DNA of 30,383 nucleotides from a virus: positions 1-30,383 of IMG/VR virus record IMGVR_UViG_3300023172_003867; one strand, 5' to 3'. The notes beneath the pieces were generated by a model. That model was not told the origin of the DNA, did not search any database, and worked only from the letters and a program-made list of their open reading frames with translations. The translations under genes were made by a program, and so were the position numbers. Below, in pieces: positions 8,058-15,546 of the stretch; the first letter of the stretch is position 1, and each line of letters starts with the position of its first letter.

Positions 8058-8862
8058 TTAGTATCTCCCAGGCGTATCCATTTTGCATTTCTTTTGCTGT
8101 AAATTGTCCATATGCGAGACTATGAAACAAAGGTCTAGGATCCTCATACACCGGTTGCTCGATTCGTGCTAGACTTTTTCCTGCAATGGGAAAAGCACAA
8201 TTATTGCTGTCGGTGAACACCGGCACACCGTTTGCCAGTGCCTTTATTGTGATTGAACTGTTGTTAGTAACCACTGCGTGGATCTCGTCCCACGCGATTG
8301 GTTGTTTTGGTACTTTGGTGCTGTTTTCTCCTGTGTGTATTATGCCATCAGAGCCTAATTGTGCTTCAGGATTGTAAGGTTTTTCCCTCACTAAAATTTC
8401 TCTGTCTGTGTTTTGCTTTAATTCACTTATTGTTTTGTCCAACCAGTTTTCGCATTTGAAGAAAGTGCTTATGCTGTTTGTTGGAGGACACACTAATATC
8501 TTGCTTCCATTCTTATGGTATGGTTTCACTTCGAAAGGAAAAGTCGCCTTGAACCTATCATCTGGACGCTCTTCTATGAAATTTTTTACGTGGTCGTTCT
8601 TTACTATCCTAAGGAAGTATGGTGCCTGTCTACTAAGACCCCAATACGGTCTATCCATGAAGAAGAAATCAATTTTATTTTTTTGACAGTGTTCGTACAC
8701 AAGATTTGTGCCCCTCAAAATACCAAACAGCGATATGCTGTCGGCGTCGGTTGCCTGAATGCACTCGTTGTGAGGAAGTATTTTTGAATTAGGTATTCCT
8801 TGTTTGAAAAATTCAATGTACTTTTCGGTAACGTGTCTGTTTGTTTTTGAAAGGTAATTCAT
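8047..8862 (-). CDS. KpsC/KpsS-like (Capsule_synth) transferase, copy C
   Basis: A 271-residue member of the same family, recognised by VVTNNSSITIKALANGVPVF and the tail LAYGQFTAKEMQNGYAWEI. At the position of the RPHP signature it reads REILVREKPYNP, so the conserved histidine is replaced. Copy D on the other strand has a similar change (RLRHKP), and C and D also share the N-terminal pattern 'FGILRGTN' / 'WGFVGNN' followed by a 'D.PYWG'/'DTPYFG' element. C and D are therefore sister paralogues, possibly with a different donor or reduced activity. No strong Shine-Dalgarno sequence precedes the ATG. An 18-bp spacer separates it from the GT61 gene upstream. Confidence 0.78.
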   Translation of the reverse strand: MNYLSKTNRHVTEKYIEFFKQGIPNSKILPHNECIQATDADSISLFGILRGTNLVYEHCQKNKIDFFFMDRPYWGLSRQAPYFLRIVKNDHVKNFIEERPDDRFKATFPFEVKPYHKNGSKILVCPPTNSISTFFKCENWLDKTISELKQNTDREILVREKPYNPEAQLGSDGIIHTGENSTKVPKQPIAWDEIHAVVTNNSSITIKALANGVPVFTDSNNCAFPIAGKSLARIEQPVYEDPRPLFHSLAYGQFTAKEMQNGYAWEILNGR

Positions 8863-8880
8863 ATTACATTTTAATAATTT

Positions 8881-9966
8881 TTAGTCCAAATGTCTAATCA
8901 AATCTTTGACATCTACTTCGAAATCTATCAAATCGTTGAGTCGTTTCACTCCTTTTGGCCTGTTTCCGCTGTATTGTATTGGAATAGTTTTTGCAAGGTA
9001 AAGTTCGTGATCTAGGGCCAAACAGTTTGCCAACACCGGGTAAACTTTTTTGTGTATCATTTTTGGATCTTGTATCTCTATTATTTTTGTTCCTTGTTCA
9101 CACCATAAGATGTTCGTAAGTCCTGCGCCATGTGGCGCAACGATATGACTTGCTTCGGAAAAACATTTTACTTGTTCTTTTATAGACATGTCTTCGAGAG
9201 TCACTGTTTGCCATCCTTTTAGAGCCATCATAAGTTTTTCAGCATTCAGTAATCTTCTGGTAGTTGCTTTGTTCCGTGACACGTAGATCTTCTTTCCTTT
9301 GCTTTTGCCCACCCCTATTACATTTTTTAACACGTGTAACCATGGAGCCAAAGACGGTGCTATCACTCCATCCTGATGATTACTAAGACTGGGTACGATA
9401 AGGTGTTGGAACTGCCAGGTCTCTTTCTCGGGTAGCACCATGTATTTTAGATCCGGAAAGAATGCCTCTGCCACTTTATCAAAATATTTGCTTGGGTTAG
9501 ATAACACGAAACAATACTTTGTGAACAATGTACTCCAACGTTTTTCGACTAACCTGAACTTTGATATTATATCTATCCATACGTGCCATGGATTGTTAGC
9601 ACTCTCTTTATCGATAGGCAACCATACGTAGGTGTACCTTTCATTGAAATGCCTTGTGACTTTGGGTAAACGTATCTCGATTTTCTCACCCCAGGTGTCC
9701 CATAAGCCATGTGTCTTATTGGGTTTATTTTTGTACCTGTGTGTGAGGTTCCAGACGTGATTAGTGATAAGATGATTCTCGTTGGTCACAATCAACGGAC
9801 AGGAGTTGACCTGGCAGTCAAAAAATTCTGCCATGAATGTTGGTAAAGATTTATATGACGAAGGGGCATCGGGATGATACGGTACATGATAATCGAAGCC
9901 TGAATCGATCGTTGGAAACCTGTTCAGAAAATATTTGATATCGGTGATGTTTTTGACTGTTGGCAT
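8881..9966 (-). CDS. GT61-family (DUF563) glycosyltransferase
   Basis: A 361-residue protein with the GT61 hallmarks: KKIYVSRNKATTRRLLN (about 225-241, the basic YVSR motif) and IVAPHGAGLTNILWC (about 275-289, the HGAGLTN motif). GT61 enzymes add pentoses or hexosamines to polysaccharides or glycoproteins; bacterial members occur in capsule and LPS loci. The N-terminal 120 residues are less conserved and contain an aromatic-rich stretch (YVWLPIDKESANNPWHVW) that may bind acceptor. It is the first gene of the minus-strand glycan operon, divergent from the SGNH gene across a 28-bp spacer. The start at 9966 is the only sensible one; a Shine-Dalgarno sequence is not evident. Family call firm, sugar unknown. 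Confidence 0.85.
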   Translation of the reverse strand: MPTVKNITDIKYFLNRFPTIDSGFDYHVPYHPDAPSSYKSLPTFMAEFFDCQVNSCPLIVTNENHLITNHVWNLTHRYKNKPNKTHGLWDTWGEKIEIRLPKVTRHFNERYTYVWLPIDKESANNPWHVWIDIISKFRLVEKRWSTLFTKYCFVLSNPSKYFDKVAEAFFPDLKYMVLPEKETWQFQHLIVPSLSNHQDGVIAPSLAPWLHVLKNVIGVGKSKGKKIYVSRNKATTRRLLNAEKLMMALKGWQTVTLEDMSIKEQVKCFSEASHIVAPHGAGLTNILWCEQGTKIIEIQDPKMIHKKVYPVLANCLALDHELYLAKTIPIQYSGNRPKGVKRLNDLIDFEVDVKDLIRHLD

Positions 9967-9994
9967 TTCTAAATAACTAGTATATAATTATCGT
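9967..9994. promoter_or_regulatory. Short divergent promoter spacer with CTAAATA and TATAAT
   Basis: Only 28 bp separate the divergent GT61 and SGNH genes. On the plus strand the spacer holds CTAAATA (9969-9975) and TATAAT (9983-9988). On the minus strand TATACT can be read across 9985-9980. With either box, plus-strand transcription would begin within a few bases of the ATG at 9995, so any transcript from here would have little or no leader. Function is inferred from motif and position. Confidence 0.42.
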
Positions 9995-10672
9995 ATGACC
10001 ATATCCAAATTGTTTATAAACGGTTGTTCATTTCTCACACCCAGACCAAAGGACAATGTAATCACACACACAGGCATTGAACTTGCTCGTCTATTAGATT
10101 TGGAAATAGCGGAAAATGTCGCACAAGGTGGCAGGGGAAATGACAGGATAAGTTTCACAACTAAACTTTGGTTCACACAGAAAAGGCCTGTGGATACAAT
10201 GGCCGTTATAGGTTGGTCCAGCAGTGACAGGTACGATTATGTGACCGATGACGGATGGAAGAAGGGCAGAATACCATCTTTTGATTCTACCTGGAGGACC
10301 TGGAAGGTCGGCGAACAACTGCGTTTTGTTTCCAAGCAACCAGGCTGGAGCATTGAACAGCAGTCGGAGATGAGATTCGTAGACCACGTGATTGATCTAC
10401 AGAATTTTTTTAAACTGAACGGAATACCATACGTGATGTATAATAGCCTAAGCAATGATTTGTCTTCGGACAACAAAGATATCGAGCTGATGAAAACTCA
10501 GATAGATAGATCCAGATTTTTCCGCTTGGACGATTGTCATTTCAATTATATTATGGATAATAAAATGATTGTTGCACCAAACGATCCACATCCGTCAACG
10601 GAAGGACATGAAAACTGGGCAAAAAAACTAAAGGAATTCATAGATGCTAACAATTTATGCACCACAAAATAA
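9995..10672 (+). CDS. SGNH-fold hydrolase or O-acyltransferase-like esterase
   Basis: A 225-residue protein with SGNH/GDSL blocks: FINGCSFL (nucleophile S12), QGGRGNDRI (about 45-52, the glycine/asparagine oxyanion region), and NDPHPSTEGHENWA (about 196-209) giving the catalytic D197/H199 or H205. Such enzymes remove or transfer O-acyl groups on sugars. It begins the plus-strand sub-block of the glycan island, so acetyl editing of a polysaccharide is a fair inference. There is no signal peptide, so it should be cytoplasmic. The ATG has no Shine-Dalgarno sequence and lies just after TATAAT. Its last 29 bp overlap copy D of the KpsC-like family. Hydrolase versus transferase cannot be decided from the motifs. 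Confidence 0.8.
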   Translation: MTISKLFINGCSFLTPRPKDNVITHTGIELARLLDLEIAENVAQGGRGNDRISFTTKLWFTQKRPVDTMAVIGWSSSDRYDYVTDDGWKKGRIPSFDSTWRTWKVGEQLRFVSKQPGWSIEQQSEMRFVDHVIDLQNFFKLNGIPYVMYNSLSNDLSSDNKDIELMKTQIDRSRFFRLDDCHFNYIMDNKMIVAPNDPHPSTEGHENWAKKLKEFIDANNLCTTK

Positions 10673-11456
10673 TCTAAACAGCAAGGCATGGGAAGTCTTC
10701 GATGGAGTCAAAAAGTCCTGGCCAGAGCAAGTGTCAGTATTGAATAATCGGCAAGAAAATGATCCCAAACCAAATTCGATGTTTTGGGGTTTTGTGGGTA
10801 ACAATTTGGAAATGGTCAAGAAGTTAGAAGCAAGAATGCACAATTATTGGTTCACTGACACACCTTACTTTGGCAGATTTGATAACAGTAATTTAAAATC
10901 AGACAACCACTATTGGCGAATTTGTAAGAACAGAATTCACGCACATTATATCAAAGATTGCAAAGCAGATAGGTTTGAAAAATTTGGAATGCGAATTAAA
11001 GCACCTAACTTTGCAGGCAAACACGTTTTGGTGTGTCCTAGCAGTTCAGGTATACATGGATATCTGGATACACCCAACTGGACGAACGAAACAATCAAAC
11101 AGATTAAAAGGTACACGGACAGACCAATCAGACTTCGACACAAGCCTAGGGGCAGGGGTACATCAGGGCCAAGTGAGGCAAAGGTACCCCTATCCGAGGA
11201 CCTTAAGGAAGCCTGGTGTGTAGTGACCAGTTGCAGTATAGCGGCGGTAGAAGCAATATGTGAAGGTATACCTGTGTTCTGCCATAATCTAAGTTTTGCA
11301 GTAGATGTTGGAAATATCGAATTGTCAGATATAGAAAATCCTTATTATGGTGGACCGGAACCTTGGTTATACAGTCTTGCCTACCAACAGTTTACTCCAG
11401 AGGAAATCAACGACGGCAAGGCTGTTGAAATTTTAATGGACAAAGGATTGTTATGA
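10644..11456 (+). CDS. KpsC/KpsS-like (Capsule_synth) transferase, copy D
   Basis: A 270-residue protein that starts inside the end of the SGNH gene; an AAAGGA-like ribosome-binding site lies 10-15 nt before ATG 10644. Family signatures are CVVTSCSIAAVEAICEGIPVFC and the tail LAYQQFTPEEINDGKAVEIL. The RPHP position reads RPIRLRHKPRGR, so the histidine is shifted or replaced as in copy C, its nearest relative in this window. It is followed by FkbM copy 1 through an ATGA overlap. Lying on the opposite strand from the other three copies, it probably reflects duplication and inversion within the island, or separate acquisition. The sugar transferred is unknown. Confidence 0.78.
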   Translation: MLTIYAPQNNLNSKAWEVFDGVKKSWPEQVSVLNNRQENDPKPNSMFWGFVGNNLEMVKKLEARMHNYWFTDTPYFGRFDNSNLKSDNHYWRICKNRIHAHYIKDCKADRFEKFGMRIKAPNFAGKHVLVCPSSSGIHGYLDTPNWTNETIKQIKRYTDRPIRLRHKPRGRGTSGPSEAKVPLSEDLKEAWCVVTSCSIAAVEAICEGIPVFCHNLSFAVDVGNIELSDIENPYYGGPEPWLYSLAYQQFTPEEINDGKAVEILMDKGLL

Positions 11457-12094
11457 AAATAGAAAAACTTAAAAACAATCTATGGGTTCCTTCCAATGAC
11501 GCTCAGATAGAACAATGGAGAGAGAAAGGATATCCACATATGCAAGAACGTTGTCTCAATGACTTTGTAAAATGGTGCGAGTCGCAAAACAAAAAATTTA
11601 ATTGTATCATAGATGTAGGAGCATGGTGCGGAACCTGGAGTATGGTAATGCAAAAGTTCGCCAGGCAGGTTAAATGCTATGAGCCAAACAAAACACATTT
11701 TGAATGTCTGACTAGGAATTTGGCACCATACAACCATACAAGTTTGTACAATCAAGCAATAGGAAGCCAGAACGGATTCATAAAATTATCTGACGAAACA
11801 GCAACACAGAACACAAGGGTACTTGAAGAACCAGGAAACACTCCAATAACTACCTTAGACAGCCTCGAGATAAAAGGTGTAGAAATGATAAAATTAGATG
11901 TTGAAGGATTTGAAATGGAAGTATTAAAGGGTGCGGAAAAAACACTTCAAGATGTCAAATTTGTAATGATAGAACTGAACAACAACAGTAAAAAATACGG
12001 AAGTAGTAATCTAAAGATAGAGAAATTTTTAGTTAAACTTGGGTTCAAAACACTGATAAAGGTGTGGCCCGATGTGGTATGGTATAGGAGTTAG
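11453..12094 (+). CDS. FkbM-family SAM methyltransferase, copy 1
   Basis: A 213-residue class I methyltransferase. Motif I is CIIDVGAWCGTWS, the post-motif acidic strand end is KCYEPNK, and the FkbM hallmark MIKLDVEGFEMEVLKGAEK is intact near residues 143-161. FkbM enzymes usually O-methylate sugars or polyketide hydroxyls. It starts in an ATGA overlap with the KpsC-like copy D and has AAAGGA six bases upstream of the ATG. A methyl cap on a glycan is a reasonable role given the neighbours. No membrane segment is seen. The family is clear, the substrate is not. Confidence 0.85.
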   Translation: MKIEKLKNNLWVPSNDAQIEQWREKGYPHMQERCLNDFVKWCESQNKKFNCIIDVGAWCGTWSMVMQKFARQVKCYEPNKTHFECLTRNLAPYNHTSLYNQAIGSQNGFIKLSDETATQNTRVLEEPGNTPITTLDSLEIKGVEMIKLDVEGFEMEVLKGAEKTLQDVKFVMIELNNNSKKYGSSNLKIEKFLVKLGFKTLIKVWPDVVWYRS

Positions 12095-12095
12095 T

Positions 12096-12713
12096 ATGGA
12101 AGAAATGTATGTGTGGCTCAAAGAGAACTTGGCCGACAAAGGATACAAGCCAGAAAAAATTTTAGATATCGGTGCTTGGAATGGTTTTTGGACAATCAAT
12201 GCAAAAACTTTTTGGCCGGACAGTAATTACACCTGTATTGAAGCAGGCCAAAAACATGAAGACAACTTGAAGAAAGTCGCAGATCAATATCATATTGCAG
12301 TGCTAGGCGATGAAAACAAGGAAGTAGACATGTATATAAATCCTGTGGGTTACACCAAAGGTGCAACACTTTTGCCGGCCTCCACAAACAAGAAAAAGAG
12401 ACCCGACCGAAGGACGATGCAGACACTGGACACGCTAGTAGGTAAGGACGCCAAATTTGATTTCATAAAACAAGATATTCAAGGTGCTGAAATATTATGC
12501 ATGAAAGGATGTCCTGAAATATTCCAACGGGCAGATTACGTGTTGAATGAAGTAAATCTTTTTTCCTACGCTCACTCTCCGAACACGCCTTGTAGGAAAT
12601 CAATGGACGAGTATATGCGATCTATAGGCTTTCCCTATGCAATATCAATCAACACACACTTTGGTGACCCTAAGCAGGTAGATAGGTTGTACAGCAAAAA
12701 AGAATTTAATTAA
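12096..12713 (+). CDS. FkbM-like SAM methyltransferase, copy 2
   Basis: A class I methyltransferase of 205 residues from ATG 12096. I prefer this start to an in-frame ATG at 12072 because AGGAG (12086-12090) sits five bases before it and it clears the upstream stop. Motif I is KILDIGAWNGFWT; the acidic SAM-ribose strand ends CIEAGQ; the FkbM-like motif is FIKQDIQGAEILCMKGC, in which the usual DVEG is DIQG. That change (glutamate to glutamine) may alter the active site, or it may be tolerated as in other divergent members. It is the last gene of the plus-strand block and overlaps the convergent FkbM copy 3 gene by 4 bp (TTAA). Confidence 0.8.
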   Translation: MEEMYVWLKENLADKGYKPEKILDIGAWNGFWTINAKTFWPDSNYTCIEAGQKHEDNLKKVADQYHIAVLGDENKEVDMYINPVGYTKGATLLPASTNKKKRPDRRTMQTLDTLVGKDAKFDFIKQDIQGAEILCMKGCPEIFQRADYVLNEVNLFSYAHSPNTPCRKSMDEYMRSIGFPYAISINTHFGDPKQVDRLYSKKEFN

Positions 12714-13264
12714 CGCACGAAGATATAATCATTAGGACGACCTTTTGTGTCCCACGTTCCCACATGTTTGTAACCGAGTCCCTTCAACAAGTCAGATGCT
12801 GAGAAGTCACCCCTGTTCTGTTCTATCACTATGGTCGGATTGCAACGCTCTATTGTGTCCAGTGATCCTTGCAATATCTTGGTCTCGTAACCCTCAACGT
12901 CACACTTGATGAAGTCCACGTTGGCGAATTTGAACTTGTCAACGGTGGTTATGTTCACCTTTAATCCACTGTCTAGTTCCTTGATTCTGCCTACGCCTCT
13001 TTTGGTGTAACGCACATCATCCTTCTCGCCCAGCCCTGTGTTGTGGTAAGTGAACTTGTTCACGTCTTTTACTTCTTTAGCCAAGAATGACTGCCTGTCC
13101 CTGAAGTCAAAACAATGCACGTGTTGGAAGTCGGGCTCGAGCCATTTGGCGAAGCCAAACGTGTCACAGCCTATGTCCAGGGCGTTCCTGAATTCTTTTA
13201 TGTGGGGTTTGCACCACTCATAGAAGTTATTCCATACTACTAGTTTTTTTTGATACGTTGACAT
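12710..13264 (-). CDS. FkbM-family SAM methyltransferase, copy 3
   Basis: A 184-residue methyltransferase, smaller than copies 1 and 2. Motif I reads NALDIGCDTFGFAKWL, a divergent version of the usual DIGAxxG loop. The strand VHCFDFRD follows, and the FkbM hallmark FIKCDVEGYETKILQGSLD is clear. It ends VIEQNRGD ... FVR, the usual C-terminal strands. It overlaps the upstream 145-residue protein gene by 25 bp and converges with FkbM copy 2 with a 4-bp overlap. The three FkbM copies differ widely, so they probably methylate different positions rather than being recent duplicates. The substrate is inferred to be a glycan from context. Confidence 0.8.
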   Translation of the reverse strand: MSTYQKKLVVWNNFYEWCKPHIKEFRNALDIGCDTFGFAKWLEPDFQHVHCFDFRDRQSFLAKEVKDVNKFTYHNTGLGEKDDVRYTKRGVGRIKELDSGLKVNITTVDKFKFANVDFIKCDVEGYETKILQGSLDTIERCNPTIVIEQNRGDFSASDLLKGLGYKHVGTWDTKGRPNDYIFVR

Positions 13265-13677
13265 ATACTCTCAAATTTTTTATTTGACATATCCAGTTGT
13301 ACAACCGGGCGTCTTATGTAGTTTTTATTTTTCTCCAACACCTCTATATCTTTGCTTTTTGTTATAAGGAACGTATTAGGAAAGTAAAGTATATTTTTAC
13401 CCGCGAGACGCAAGTCATCCCTGTTGTTACGATCATTCCTTTCCTTAAAAAACCAAAGGCATATTACTTCTTTTTGAAAATTTATGTGCCTTAGGTCGTC
13501 AATAAACTCGAATCCTGTTTTATATTGCTTGTCAAACTCCTGCCAGGTATGGTGATCTAGATTGTTTTGATTCTCATACAACTTGTCGTATTCCTTAGTG
13601 TCAAATATGTTGGTAGCATACACGTGGGTTACCGGTTCGACAAAAATTTGATCTGACTGAATTTTTTCCCAATTCAT
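13240..13677 (-). CDS. Small unknown protein of the glycan operon
   Basis: 145 residues from ATG 13677 (MNWEKIQSD...). This start is chosen because it forms a TAATG stop/start overlap with the GT8-like gene; an upstream in-frame ATG at 13713 would lie deep inside that gene. I do not recognise a family. The middle (ICLWFFKERNDR ... LAGKNILYFPNTFLIT) looks like paired beta strands and ends in a basic tail (FESICQRIKKN). It vaguely resembles one half of a double-stranded beta helix, but the HxD...H metal ligands are not evident, so I do not assign it. Its position between a glycosyltransferase and a methyltransferase suggests an accessory role in the same pathway. Confidence 0.65.
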   Translation of the reverse strand: MNWEKIQSDQIFVEPVTHVYATNIFDTKEYDKLYENQNNLDHHTWQEFDKQYKTGFEFIDDLRHINFQKEVICLWFFKERNDRNNRDDLRLAGKNILYFPNTFLITKSKDIEVLEKNKNYIRRPVVQLDMSNKKFESICQRIKKN

Positions 13678-14351
13678 TATGCCGAGAAAAGGTTTATAAC
13701 TTCTTTCTTCCACACGTCGGCGTATTCACATTCTCTGTAACCATCAAACCAAGGACCACCTTCCGTGTAGTGAAGTATTTTTGGTTTTCCGTCTTTAGGT
13801 TCTTTGTACCATCCAACTAGCCAATTGTAATGATGTGGTAAAGATCCTATGTCTGCATCGTCTAGCCACGAAAACCTGTGTAGAAACTTTGGACTTTCTT
13901 GATTAAGCAGTGCAGGAGTTAGGATTTTATTTTTCTCGTGACCACAATTCCACAGAACCATGGAACTCCAATTCTTACGTGGGTACACGGATTGTACCTG
14001 TCCGTCCATCTTTGTAGTCTCTTTTGGTTGGTACTCATGTTGCACACATACAACTGCTTTTGATTCATCACAGTATTGCTCTAGTTCTGTGGTTGGAACT
14101 TTCCAAACAAAATCGCAATCGCAAAACACCGCCCAGCCTTTGAAGTCGTTAAGGTATGGAACAAAAAACCTAGTAAAAGTAAATTCTGTAGATGCAAGTT
14201 TATCGGACTCTCTGGTGTATATGCCTTGCGATCTCATGTCGTTCTGTTTTAATGGTATAACTTCTGCTGAGGGATCTCTGCGTTTGATCGAGTGTTCACA
14301 CACCTGATATGCTATGTCTTCTCTGCTGTCCCAACCTACATAAACCTTCAT
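13677..14351 (-). CDS. GT8-like glycosyltransferase
   Basis: A 224-residue GT-A transferase. It begins MKVYVGWDSRED (donor-binding first strand) and has TFTRFFVPYL followed by GWAVFCDCDFVW with a DxD motif (D78-C-D80). KILHYTEGGPWFDGY lies near the C-terminus (about 191-205), where the HYTEGGPW segment corresponds to the late metal/phosphate-binding histidine of GT8-type enzymes. Compact GT8-like proteins of this size are common in marine phages. The ATG is preceded by TTAAATA (14358-14364) with a six-base spacer and has no Shine-Dalgarno sequence. The gene follows the radical SAM gene by one base. Donor and acceptor are unknown. Confidence 0.82.
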   Translation of the reverse strand: MKVYVGWDSREDIAYQVCEHSIKRRDPSAEVIPLKQNDMRSQGIYTRESDKLASTEFTFTRFFVPYLNDFKGWAVFCDCDFVWKVPTTELEQYCDESKAVVCVQHEYQPKETTKMDGQVQSVYPRKNWSSMVLWNCGHEKNKILTPALLNQESPKFLHRFSWLDDADIGSLPHHYNWLVGWYKEPKDGKPKILHYTEGGPWFDGYRECEYADVWKKEVINLFSA

Positions 14352-14352
14352 A

Positions 14353-15546
14353 TCAAATATTTAAGTCTTTGGCCAGTTCAGGTATAAAATTAGATAGTTC
14401 TATCTTCCTATAGGCATCTCTTTTAGATATGACTTGCTTGAATCTTTCTATCTGCCTGTACACATCTGAGTCTAGATTTTGTTTGATGTTTTTAATCAAA
14501 GCATCAAAGTTAGTTGTGTGCATCAGTTTGTCTTGTTGCAGTCCTAACAATCTCTCGAGAGACTTCTCCTTGGATTTTTTTGGTAAAACTCTTAAGTGTA
14601 GGTAATCTGGCCCTTCGAGAATATTGAAATTACAATGTATCTTGACAGCGTTTGCATAATCGATCATGTCTTTTATATACATCAAATTGAAATTTTGTAC
14701 TGTATGATTAATCATGAACGTGGCATTCTTTAATTTTCTTAACATCTGCACGTTGTATTTGATTGTTTCAAAATTACTAGGAAATCTCAGGTAATCGTTC
14801 ACTTTGTCTATGCCATCGATGCTGAAAATAATTTTCAAATTTCTAAATCTTTCTAGAAGTTTATGTAGGTCATCGTTATATATTGTGCCATTCGTTGTTA
14901 TCCATACAGCGAGATTATGTAGGTCCTTCTTCCAACTTAATTTTTCCAATAGTTGTATTATCTTTGGATTCATCAAGGGTTCACCACCCTGTAAAGTTAT
15001 GTGTGTCACATTGTGTTTTTCAATTTGTTCTATGAGGTAGTCCAGTCTCGAGTCATCGTAATCATAGTTCTTCTGATCTAGTTTCTCAAACCCCAGGTCG
15101 TTGTTCTCAACTAGCAACTTACTGCTTAAAGTTCCACTGCACATATAACATTTTAGATTACAAAGATTTGTGATGTCGAGGTTGTAGTCTTCGGGGTGTT
15201 CCAAGTTTTCTTTGCCAAGCAGTTTCAAATATTCCTCTGCTTTTTTATTACCAATCACTTTGTATTGGAAGTTTGAGTTTTGACGCAAACTTCTTGATCC
15301 TATTGCCTCCTTCTCCCAACATATCCTACACTCCTTGGGAGTTTTGTTTTCTTTGAAGGCATTTATAAGATACTGCCTGTAATCACTATTCCAATAATCC
15401 ACTATATCGTTTTGTTTTAGATTGAATCTGTGTTGTCCTTTGAATTCTGTTTCGTTTGGTCTGGCGTCACAACATACTTTGATTGATCCGTCTGTGGTAA
15501 TGTTGATGCTGTTGTAGGGTCTGATGCAGAATTTATTTTTTTCCAT
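14353..15546 (-). CDS. Twitch-domain radical SAM protein
   Basis: A 397-residue radical SAM enzyme. The catalytic 4Fe-4S motif is CNLKCYMC (C129, C133, C136; CX3CX2C). SAM-binding GGEP follows in TLQGGEPLMNPK. N-terminal to the barrel is an auxiliary cysteine set: C7, C25-C26, and C73/C76 in KECRICW, the arrangement of proteins annotated as twitch-domain radical SAM, where these ligate a second Fe-S cluster. Relatives occur in marine phages and in surface-glycan loci, with unknown reactions; SPASM/twitch enzymes include peptide-maturation and sugar-modifying enzymes. It lies one base before the GT8-like gene and overlaps the HAD gene by 14 bp. All cluster-ligating cysteines seem intact, so it is probably active. 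Confidence 0.85.
   Translation of the reverse strand: MEKNKFCIRPYNSINITTDGSIKVCCDARPNETEFKGQHRFNLKQNDIVDYWNSDYRQYLINAFKENKTPKECRICWEKEAIGSRSLRQNSNFQYKVIGNKKAEEYLKLLGKENLEHPEDYNLDITNLCNLKCYMCSGTLSSKLLVENNDLGFEKLDQKNYDYDDSRLDYLIEQIEKHNVTHITLQGGEPLMNPKIIQLLEKLSWKKDLHNLAVWITTNGTIYNDDLHKLLERFRNLKIIFSIDGIDKVNDYLRFPSNFETIKYNVQMLRKLKNATFMINHTVQNFNLMYIKDMIDYANAVKIHCNFNILEGPDYLHLRVLPKKSKEKSLERLLGLQQDKLMHTTNFDALIKNIKQNLDSDVYRQIERFKQVISKRDAYRKIELSNFIPELAKDLNI
14358..14364 (-). promoter_or_regulatory. TTAAATA element 6 nt before the GT8-like start
   Basis: Read on the minus strand, TTAAATA is followed by TTTGAT and then the ATG at 14351. It matches the core of the T4-type late promoter (TATAAATA) and occurs at the same spacing before five other genes in the window. 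Here it lies in the last codons of the radical SAM gene, so chance is possible. Confidence 0.3.

Noticed and set aside
12072-12095. Earlier ATG for FkbM copy 2
   Set aside because: AGGAG lies five bases before ATG 12096, and the earlier start lies inside the preceding gene without its own ribosome-binding site.
13240-13677. 2OG-oxygenase assignment for the 145-residue protein
   Set aside because: Beta-strand pattern is suggestive, but HxD, distal H and R ligands could not be located, so it is left as unknown.
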